Shown in pieces: positions 9,413 through 16,147 of a stretch of DNA of 25,204 bases (position 1 is the stretch's first letter; each line of letters opens with the position of its first letter). Made by a program: the position numbers and the translations under genes. Below the pieces are notes generated by a model. That model had not been told where the DNA came from and searched no databases. It saw only the letters and a list, made by a program, of their open reading frames with translations. Location: contig BFEA01000636.1 of the NCBI GenBank assembly GCA_003427395.1, positions 229,420 through 254,623 on the forward strand. Reading direction: 5' to 3'. The stretch is from Chara braunii. Taxonomy: Eukaryota; Streptophyta; Charophyceae; Charales; Characeae.

Positions 9413-9454
9413 TTCGGACACACAGCCAAGGGGTTCCCGGAATCCTCCTTATCA

Positions 9455-10166
9455 TTACCTCGTCCGAGGCTCGTACCCCCTCCGGTTAGTCACTTGCTCC
9501 TCTCCGAAGAGGCGGGCGTATGGGACGTCAGCAACGTGCGCTCTCTTCTCCTCTGACCGCTAACTCTCTCCTAGGGGAAATCCCGGCATCAACACATCGG
9601 GCGTAGAGCCATAATAACCCTCGTGACCAAACCCCGGACCGCTGCACGGACCGAAGTACCTCCATCACTTTCTCCTCCGGGTCCCGTAGGAGCGATTGTG
9701 CCAAGAAGTCAGGGAAATTCGCGTGGAGAACCTTGGAGGGGCGAGGGACTTCGCCTGGCTCGGCGAAGGACACCTTTGTCCACGATTCAAACGTCCCCTC
9801 CTCGTAGTGAGTCAGAACCAAGTTGTTCGCTACCTTCCTCGTAGACCCGAGGTACCCCGTATGGGCCTCCAAGCCAGTCACTAAACCCCTTCAAACCTTG
9901 GTCCACGAGTCCTCGTCTAGGAAGACCGTAGCCTGAACCTCGAGGAACCGTCCTAGGTGCGGCGGTCCCCCTCTTTCAACTCCTTCCTTCCAGGTGAGTC
10001 GGCGAGCCCGGATCCACACGTAGGCGCCTTCTCCGATGTCCTCTCCCTTCTCAACACTCATCCAGTAAGGAGTCACGCGAGGGTCCCCAAGAATCAAGAC
10101 CTGGCTCCCTTCACCGACTTCTATTGTTTCTACCACTTCGTTGTTACCGAGCGTGAACCTTACCAT
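9455..10166 (-). pseudogene. Array copy 1, first ORF of the element 1 array
   Basis: The ATG at 10166 begins MVRFTLGN, like MARW of copy A. Family blocks appear in order: IEVGEGSQVLILGD; EGAYVWIRARRLTW (near 10025); LEVQATVFLDEDSWTKV, equivalent to AVILSEQGWHLF in copy B; in-frame TGA at 9893-9891 (R to stop plausible); LVLTHYEEG; and VLHANFPDFLAQSLL, equivalent to the VPRFMVD block. Near 9540 the signal changes frame to HVADVPYARLFGEEQ, which matches the YVDDVFKLFEAL tail of copy B. It ends at TAA 9457-9455, sharing one base with the ATG of copy 2. About 237 codons. No known domain is recognised. Function unknown; position implies expression with gag of element 1. Confidence 0.6.
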
Positions 10167-10300
10167 CGACCACGGTTGTTTGAAAACCCACTAGCGCTAC
10201 CCCTTAAACGAGAGCGTGATAGACTTCTCCGGAGACCCAAGCCTGCTAAACATACAGTGCCTATTTCAAAAGAAATGACCCTTGTCAGGGGCCATTTCCG

Positions 10301-10457
10301 AACAACCTGGTTAGGGTCGTTCTTTTCCAATCTCAAATTGAACAACCTGGTTAGGGCCATTCCTTTCCATTCCCAAGTCGAACGGCCTGGTTAGGGTCAT
10401 TCTTATCCATTCCAATCGGCCGGCCTTGTCAGGGCCGTCCTTATCCATTTCAATGTT
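10301..10457. repeat. 40-bp tandem repeat, about four units
   Basis: Units begin at 10301, 10341, 10381 and 10421 with AAC(AA/GG)CCTGGTTAGGG or a CGGCCTTGTCAGGG variant, followed by a TTC/TTTCCATT half. A partial unit may precede at about 10272. The unit length is not a multiple of three. It lies 135 bp upstream of the first array ORF of element 1, so it may be in that element's leader or LTR. Confidence 0.85.
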
Positions 10458-11329
10458 ATCGCCCGAGGGGGTGGGCCTCGAGGACATGGATCCCATTTCT
10501 GTCTCATGGGCTAGAAGGTGGTCATCTTCTTGGGTTTTATGCATGCCTTTTTTCTTTTGTCTTGTGTCAACATCATTCACATGTCCAAGCATGCATCCGA
10601 CTTAGCGTCTAGTGCTCGGATTGAGGCTCGCAACCCCAAGCAGCACTAGCCCACACGGTCGTTCAACCATAGCGAGGGGAGTGTGTACCATTACTATTTT
10701 TTCTCTCTCTGACCTCTCATGCCCTTTGCTGCTCTAGACTTGTTTGCGACTGGTTGGATTAGGCTCCTAGGGAAGGGGATCCCTCGCGCCTCTTTTCCCA
10801 TAGGTCCCCTAACCTCTCACAGAGACTCATGCCATGACTCATTCGTCCGAGGGTACACATTTCACAAAACTCTTTTACCATAAACTTTCTTCAATCTCGA
10901 CAATTCCCATGCCCTTTTTCTTTCCCAAAACAGAGTCAACCATTCCTAGTTCGCATCTCACTGTCATCGATCCTCACATTTTCCAAAGAAGCAAGCACTT
11001 ATGTGAAGTAGCACTAACTACTCAGTGCTTCCCAGCTCGTCAAGCAGTCCTGTTGCGGCTTCTTCTGAAAAAAAGATCAAATGCAAAGACCATCCCACAA
11101 TCTTGTTTTATCTAGGTGCCCCTTTCCCTTTTGCTTTTTCGGCTTTTCACAGCTCTAGCCTCAGGCTCATCGATCCTCAAGTCCTTCTAAAGAAGCAAGT
11201 ACTCATACAAAGTAGCACTAGCTACCCAATCCTTAGCCATTTCTAGGCCACAAGCCGTCCCATTGTGGTCTATTTCTAGAAATTGAAATGCAAAATCAAC
11301 ACCACAGCCTTGCCTGTTCCGGGTATTCG
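10458..11329. other. Region without genes between the two elements
   Basis: No coding frame with recognisable content is present. It contains a diverged duplication of about 203 bp (10966-11313) and pyrimidine-rich stretches. It begins directly behind the polypurine tract of element 2 and ends at the tandem repeats upstream of element 1. This is where a 3' LTR of element 2 and/or a 5' LTR of element 1 would be expected, but no second copy was found by eye on the far side of either element. Confidence 0.45.
10966..11313. repeat. Diverged direct duplication, about 203-bp period
   Basis: Unit 1 is 10966-11105 and unit 2 is 11169-11313. Shared words in the same order are ATCGATCCTCA, AAAGAAGCAAG, AAAGTAGCACTA (AAGTAGCACTAA in unit 1), a CAAGC(A/C)GTCC word, AAATGCAAA and ACA(A/G)(T/C)CTTG. 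Confidence 0.75.
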
Positions 11330-11351
11330 TTCCCTCCCCCCTTTTTTTTTG
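11330..11351 (-). promoter_or_regulatory. Candidate polypurine tract of element 2
   Basis: On the minus strand this reads A10 G6 A GGG AA. It starts 11 nt after the stop codon of the last ORF of element 2 (TAG at 11365-11363). In LTR retrotransposons a polypurine tract primes plus-strand DNA synthesis immediately before the 3' LTR. The position fits, but the LTR itself could not be confirmed. Confidence 0.5.
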
Positions 11352-11362
11352 CTTTGCTACGG

Positions 11363-12199
11363 CTAGTCCCTTTCACGTCCACTGCCCCCCTTTTGCTCAG
11401 TTGCCTTGAGTTGGGCCTGCCTTGCCCGGACATCCAATTCCCTTTGAATCCTCCTCTTCGTCCTTTGTAAGTCCACGAGCGCCCCTTCCGTGAGGAAGGT
11501 TGTTGGGGTTATCTCTTCCCCCCTGCTTAGCTTTTCCTGCGCTTTCAAGGCCCAATTGTGCCGCATGATACTAGTCCACTGGTCGAACCAGTGGTTACAA
11601 GTTGGCCCAAACTCTCGTATCCATTTGTCATTCTCATCCTCTGGATCCTCATCCCTCGCCCGTACTTCTTCTCTTGGCCTCGTGACCTCTTCGGCCTCCT
11701 CCCCACTGCTGATATCTATAACCTCATTGGGTTCTTCCTCATCCTCATCACTACTGTGGTTTCGAACGGGGCTACACTCTTCCTCACGTTCCTCTGGTTC
11801 ATGGGGGTGAGGCCTTTCATCACATACGTCCTCATGCCATACATGCTGTTCACCACTTTCGACGCCCTCCCTGATAGGGCTCTGGCTCTCCTCCTTATCC
11901 GGTTCCTGCCCTTTTCCTGGACTCGCATTCTCCCCTTCGCTTTCACTTTCAGATGGGACATATCCCTGTTTCCTTCCTCCCCTGCCGACAACCAAGTTGA
12001 AGTCAAATCCCACATACAACTTTCTCTTTTTGGTACTCGGTTCCCCGGTTGGTCTTGTCCCTCGTTCCCCGCTGGGCCTGTTGATGAAATTGTTGTCGTT
12101 CTCATTCCCGAATTCCATTTTTGTCTTTCTTGCCGCTTTCTTTTTTCCTGGTCCTGTGCATACATAACAAAAAAGAAACACGACAACCCCCATATACAT
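11363..12199 (-). CDS. Acidic post-integrase ORF with candidate NLS, SUMO-interaction motif and coiled coil
   Basis: This intact 278-codon frame is the last ORF of element 2, about 380 bp after the integrase stop. Residues 1-16 are hydrophobic (GVVVFLFCYVC). A basic patch STKKRKLY at 55-62 looks like a nuclear localisation signal. Residues 82-190 are very acidic and Ser/Pro-rich. EVIDISSGEEAEE at 159-171 matches the SUMO-interaction core (V-I-D-I/L-S/T followed by Ser and acids). Residues 192-278 are helical with charged repeats (QRTKRRIQRELDVRARQAQL), probably a coiled coil. No known enzyme domain is seen. The first 16 residues could be translated intron: GTATGT at about 12202 and a pyrimidine-rich run ending GCACAG at about 12155 resemble splice sites, and the true start would then be different. 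It may be an accessory protein acting in the nucleus; that is inference. Confidence 0.6.
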   Translation of the reverse strand: MYMGVVVFLFCYVCTGPGKKKAARKTKMEFGNENDNNFINRPSGERGTRPTGEPSTKKRKLYVGFDFNLVVGRGGRKQGYVPSESESEGENASPGKGQEPDKEESQSPIREGVESGEQHVWHEDVCDERPHPHEPEEREEECSPVRNHSSDEDEEEPNEVIDISSGEEAEEVTRPREEVRARDEDPEDENDKWIREFGPTCNHWFDQWTSIMRHNWALKAQEKLSRGEEITPTTFLTEGALVDLQRTKRRIQRELDVRARQAQLKATEQKGGSGRERD

Positions 12200-12580
12200 A
12201 CATTCCTTCCCACTCCCCTTGCGAATTTGCAGGCTTACTCCCCAGAACCCTTGCTCATCCCCATATGATTGGTAGTCCTTTCAAAGTGACATCATAGGCG
12301 GGCGGTTCCATTATCCCACAAAAACTATGCTACATTGTCCCAGCACATAGGTACCCCATATAGGCAGTCCCAACATTATCCCGCAAAAACTATGATACAT
12401 TGTCCCCGGCTCCCAACCCCATCCATATTCAGCCTACGCAGTCACCCTTGTTCCCAGGAAAAAGGAGACGACACAAACAAAAACAACCTCAGCAGTCATA
12501 ATCATTTCCGTAAAGGGACGATACAAGATTACGGTCCAGTTGCCTGCTTTTCAAGTTGTCGATTCCCCTGCTTCCTTGTC
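12200..12580. other. Spacer between integrase and acidic ORF, with 33-bp direct repeats
   Basis: No coding content is recognised. It contains two near-identical 33-bp repeats (12310-12342 and 12373-12405). Element 2's integrase stop lies at the right edge and the acidic ORF begins at the left edge, so it should be transcribed with the element. A leader or intron for the acidic ORF could lie here. Confidence 0.6.
12310..12405. repeat. Pair of 33-bp direct repeats, 63-bp period
   Basis: CATTATCCC(A/G)CAAAAACTATG(C/A)TACATTGTCCC occurs at 12310-12342 and 12373-12405 with two mismatches. The 30-bp spacer contains GGTACC and CCATATAGG. The two copies are in the same orientation. Confidence 0.9.
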
Positions 12581-13581
12581 CTAAGTTTCCTGCAACCATT
12601 GCTTCACCAGGTCCCAGCTCAGAAATCTGACCAAACTCCGCCCCGGGAATGACCCTTTTAACCCAGTACCATCAAGATCCGAAAGCTCAAAGGTGTTCAG
12701 CCCCACCCGCTTAGGGACCCGGTAGGGGTCTTTGAATCTCCTTTCCAGTTGTCCTGACCATGTGCTTTCCAATGCTGAATTTCTAACTAGTATCATTTCC
12801 CCAACCTGGAGCGGCTCCTTCCGGATGTTCTTGACCTGGTCCCACCTCGCTTTGTCCCTCATTGGGCTATCCATCACACGCTTAACAACATCTTCCAAGG
12901 TTTCCTCATTTCTAAGGACCTGTTGGCATCGCGTGGTGATTAGTTCCTCTGTAGATATGTGCGGATTGTCGTCTAGCCTGTTCCAAGTAGATACCAATGC
13001 TTCCACCGGGAAATCAATCTCCCTTCCATACCAGAGTTCTGTCGGAATGCATCTCGTCGTCCTTTTCGACATCATGTTCTTTGCGAAGACTGCCTGCTTA
13101 AGGTACCGAGGCCAGTTCCCGAGGTCATTTGCCGCTAACTTAGCAATTGTGTTTTTCAAGGTCCGATGCCCCTTTTCTACAGGCGCGTTGGCCTCAGGAT
13201 GATATGGCTCAATGATCTTGATAGGTACGCACAACGTCTTAAGCCTGCTTAGCACTTCGTAGTTTCAAACTCCGTCCCATTATACGCTATGAACCTTCGA
13301 ATGAAGGGGTGCCTTAGGTAGAAATCTTCTACCCAGTCGGCCACTCCCTTCCCCGACTTTCTTTTAAGCGTCACTGCCTCTACGTAACCACAAAGGTTGT
13401 CTCTTGCATCCAAGGTACACCTGTATCCGTCTGTCGATACGGGCATGACTGCGAGGTCAAGATGGATCAGATGTCCCGGCCCCAACACCTGAGTGGGTCT
13501 AAGAGGCTCAAAGACACGCGCGGAGCTCCTTTCTTGGCAAATTAGGCATGTTTGACAATAAGTGGCCACCATACATGCCAT
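12581..13581 (-). pseudogene. Integrase catalytic and C-terminal domains, element 2
   Basis: This is a Ty3-type integrase that would insert the cDNA into the genome. In the 13581 frame are the Cys pair of the zinc-binding domain (YCQTCLICQ) and the catalytic core: first Asp in HLIHLDLAVMP, and FIAYNGTEF, where the second catalytic Asp of the usual D-N-G motif is Tyr (TAT at 13284-13282). The frame shifts near 13260-13250. The rest continues as LSRLKTLCVPIKIIEPYHPE with the catalytic Glu in PVEKGHRTLKN, a helical middle, and a C-terminal SH3-like segment LQVGEMILVRNSALE before the end at 12581. No chromodomain is seen. The His pair lies upstream (HDGLAGGH, near 13650), separated by an in-frame TAG at 13596-13594. 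Inactive because of the missing Asp, the stop and the frameshift. Confidence 0.9.
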
Positions 13582-13593
13582 GCCTGGCCAGAA

Positions 13594-15115
13594 CTAAAGC
13601 GGCGCGATTTTTGCAAGGGTCTCTTTTGATGACCGGTGCCCTCCGGCTAATCCATCATGCATTGCTTGTATTATGTCCAACTGCCTAGACCTTCCGCACA
13701 CAACTCGCCTAGGTGTCATTCCTTCTTCCTTATTGAACAGGTGGTCGTTCCTCAGGATATACTTTTCGGCTTCCTCCCTTGCCTTGGGGCTGACTTCCAT
13801 AGGCTGCTTGTTCCCTATAAGTAACAGGCCGATTTCTCGAAAGATGCCGTCATACATTTGTATGAGGAAAAAATTTTGTCCATCCTGGTCCGTATCTCGC
13901 TTTTCCTGAGCATGACTTACTAAATACTGTCGTTCCTTTTGTGTCCAGGACTCCACTAAGCACATCACGGCGTCCCGACCTCCTTCAACGACCATCATCA
14001 TCAGCTCCTCTTTTGGTCCCACTGTTGCCCCCCACGAATCCTTCTCGTCTTTTCGTCTAATCGTAGTGACTGACCCTTCCCTAAGTTCCGCAACTATGGC
14101 AGGCGCCCCTTTTTCCAGGGTCTGAATCAACAACTGTCCTGGTGTACACGCGAGGTTCATCATCTCATTATCTGTGACGAGGGTTCCTCCTTCGTATTTC
14201 AGGAAGGCGTCGATTGGTTCCGCGTCCTTTGTTCCTTCCGGCGTGATGCAGACCTGACTTAGCCCGTCTGTTCTGTTCTGGAGCCTCGCAATTCGCTCGA
14301 CCTTGTAGTCGAACTGCCAGATAAAGCCTATCCATCTCCCAACGATCGGGTCTATAGGCTTATAGTTCTTTAATGCCCCGACGACATTGGTCGGATCGAT
14401 TCTCAGGATAAACCGCCTTCCGAATAGGTATGTCTGAAAGGTCTTAAGGCAATGTAGAATGGCTAAGACTTCTTTCTTGAACAAGGAGTATCGCCGTTCT
14501 GCAGAATTCAGGGTCCTACTCTCGAATCTGATAGGCCTTTCTCTGCCCTCCTCGCTCCTTTGTATCAGGACTCCTCCTACCGCCAATGGTCCTCCATCTG
14601 TTTCCATAATAAAGGGCCGTCCCACCTCGTCGTTGAAGCAGGGCGCTGCCAAGGTGACTTGATCGGAGGACAATATGTCTCTGAGGGTCTGAACCGCTGC
14701 TTCCCTGTCCTCGGTCCATTCCATAGTCCCCCCATCCCTAATCATCGCACGGATGGGCTCGGCTATTTTGGCAAAGCCTTTGATAAAGATCCTCCAGAAT
14801 CCAACCACCCCTAGGAAGGCTCGTACTTCCGTTGTGGTGCGCAAGGGTGTGGGCCATTGAGAGATCTTATCCGTCTTTGTCGGGTCCGACTTCCTCCCAT
14901 AGGCCCCACAACGAAACCCCAGTATGATCACTTCTGGGACCGCCAGGATGCTCTTTGGTCCGCTCACGGTGATGTTATATACCAGGAACCGCTGGAGTAG
15001 GTCCTTGATATCCTGTAGGTGATCCCAGCCGAACTTCCGAACCCCCGACTGGACCTCCGTCTCGTCTTTGTTCTGCGCGCCTTTTATGGGACTATCGTCT
15101 ACATATGGCTCGCAT
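13594..15115 (-). pseudogene. RT catalytic loop to RNase H and integrase zinc-binding N-terminus, element 2
   Basis: One open frame runs from the catalytic loop PYVDDSPIKG (YVDD at 15105-15094) through VSGPKSILAV and ILGFRCGAYGRK. It continues with the thumb/connection (QWPTPLRTTTEVRAFLGVVG) and RNase H: METDGGPLAVGG with the first Asp, SLFKKEVLAIL with the Glu, FILRIDPTNVV with the next Asp, and QNRTDGLSQ with the last. It ends with the integrase HHCC start (MHDGLAGGHRSSKETLAKI) and a TAG at 13596-13594. RNase H would remove template RNA. All four RNase H acidic residues are present. The join to the upstream RT part needs a frame change just before the YVDD. About 500 codons are open here, which suggests fairly recent loss of activity. 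Confidence 0.92.
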
Positions 15116-15832
15116 TTTTCCAGAACATGTCCCCAGCTACCGCAAGCATCCTCCTCTGTGTTTCTGCCACAACGTTTGTAAAACCCATAGGGGTCACTTG
15201 CATCTGCAGCTGTCCTACAGGGGTGTGCATGGCGGTGTATGGTCTATCCCTGGCATCGAGCGGCAGTTGGACATAACTGAGTACAAATCTATCAAGGAGT
15301 AGATGCTCCGGGCAGCGTGAGATTCTGCCAACAGATCGGTCTGTGGAAGCGATCCCGCGTTCCGGATTGTTACCGCATTCAGCTTCTGCAAGTCTTGGAT
15401 CCATCTGAGCGCCTTGTTGGGCTTCGGAAAGACAAACCACTTGTTCGCGTAGGGGGATGCGGTAGGTTCGGCCACGAACGAATCTATCTTGGCTCTGAGC
15501 AGTTTCGTGACCTCTGCTGCTATTTCGAACTCGAAGGCAGGCCCTTTGTCATTCCAGCACTCATGTTCCACTGTGTGGATCCTAACGGGGGAAATTAACT
15601 TTGCATCCAATCGACCTTTCTGATGGTCATTGAACGCAAATGCTAAGTGAAACTCCTGGCACGTTTTCCTTATTAGCTGGGTTTCTTTCACCGTTAGGAA
15701 CCCATCTATCCCTATTTTCATGGTGTCTGCTACCTCATTGGGTATCCGATGCCCTTCCGCCGCTCGTCTCTCCCTTACTACCCGCAAGATTTCTTCCTCT
15801 TTCTCCATGGCCTCCTCCCTTGATGTCTCCAC
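15099..15832 (-). pseudogene. Reverse transcriptase fingers and palm, element 2
   Basis: The N-terminal part of the RT lies in two frames. The 15832-15215 frame gives the linker helix (KEEEILRVVRERRAAEGHRI), AFAFNDHQKGRLDAKLISPV, PYANKWFVFPKPNKALRWIQ and motif A (IYSLIDLYS, Asp codon at 15289-15287). Near 15290 the signal passes to the 15440-15099 frame with SYVQLPLDARDRPYTAMHTP and VTPMGFTNVVAETQRRM. A second shift just before 15105 leads to the YVDD frame. Each block has a counterpart in the RT of element 1 (DLFLGYNEIPLDYTDRHMTA and PMGWTNGVAIFQR), so the two elements are related but not recent copies. No ATG is needed here, because in such elements RT is normally released from a polyprotein. 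Confidence 0.88.
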
Positions 15833-16147
15833 TAGGATTGAGACCGGCTTGGCTTTCTTTCCTACTGGCTTGTACTTTCGAACACTTCCTTCTAGGATCG
15901 TTCTTCTGAAAAATGAACGGTCGGAATCAGCCTTGCTACTTCCGTGACACGAGGTTGAATACTGACTATCTTCCCGTTCAGACAGTAGCCCTTTCGGACC
16001 TCATCCTCGAATTTTGCAAGTGTTGCCGGGTCCACTCCTACTTTGTGGTACTTGATAGTCGTAATAAGTTGCAACAGGTTTGGAACTTCGAGCGTGCATG
16101 GAAGCCGAGCTTCGTTTCGGGAGGTGCCCTCATGACCTCGCGCCCTC
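15833..16147 (-). pseudogene. Protease remnant and pre-RT linker, element 2
   Basis: Between the gag stop (16148) and the RT there are only about 315 bp. One frame just after gag reads APPETKLGFHA, which looks like the segment before a protease core. The 16074-15892 frame gives a pre-RT linker (KFEDEVRKGYCLNGKIVSIQ, EVARLIPTVHFSEERS), then KYKPVGKKAKPV leads into the RT. No DTG, DSG or DNG active-site motif and no LLG/ILG second motif was found in any minus frame. A deletion of most of the protease is the simplest reading. A protease supplied by another element is the alternative. Confidence 0.6.

Larger units (their letters stand above)
7921..9427. mobile_element. Non-autonomous TIR DNA transposon, 1507 bp, inserted in array copy 2
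   Basis: The ends are inverted: GGCTGTGTATC at 7921-7931 and the reverse complement of GGCTGTGTGTC at 9417-9427 (10 of 11 match). AAGG flanks both sides (7917-7920 and 9428-9431) as a 4-bp target duplication, and removing insert plus one duplication restores the reading frame of copy 2. Inside each end are many GTTGAAT/GTTAAAC motifs. The interior holds an A25 tract, a GT-rich minisatellite, a unique region at about 8450-8940, and an AT-rich tandem duplication. No transposase frame is present, so mobilisation would need an enzyme supplied elsewhere. A 4-bp duplication is known for groups such as Sola and Ginger, but the TIR alone does not assign a superfamily. Confidence 0.8.
7005..9455 (-). 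pseudogene. Array copy 2, split by a 1.5-kb transposon insertion
   Basis: The ATG (9455-9453) overlaps the TAA of copy 1 (9457-9455) as TAATG. The first codons MIRRIPGTP run into the right end of the insert at 9427. Coding resumes at 7920 in the same frame once 1507 bp plus one 4-bp AAGG copy are subtracted. It continues as FHITLPKANLEAP, an in-frame TAA (7758-7756), GEAKIFLSKEGPLEVVQ, VRVPRFIFERIYPSEAVKRA, and a frameshift at about 7350. The tail passes through ATGA at 7205-7202 and ends at TGA 7007-7005. Conserved blocks match copies C and 4 best. Net coding length is about 313 codons without the insert, longer than most copies, so the last segment (7205-7005, a charged helix) may be separate. 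Function unknown. Confidence 0.58.

Noticed and set aside
12150-12205. Short GT-AG intron at the start of the acidic ORF
   Set aside because: GTATGT and GCACAG are present, but the intron would be only about 48 nt and no upstream exon with coding signal was found, so it is kept only as an alternative.
11558-12268. Plus-strand 236-codon frame opposite the acidic ORF
   Set aside because: It is the complement of the acidic coding frame: Glu/Asp codons read as Phe/Leu/Ser, a typical shadow.
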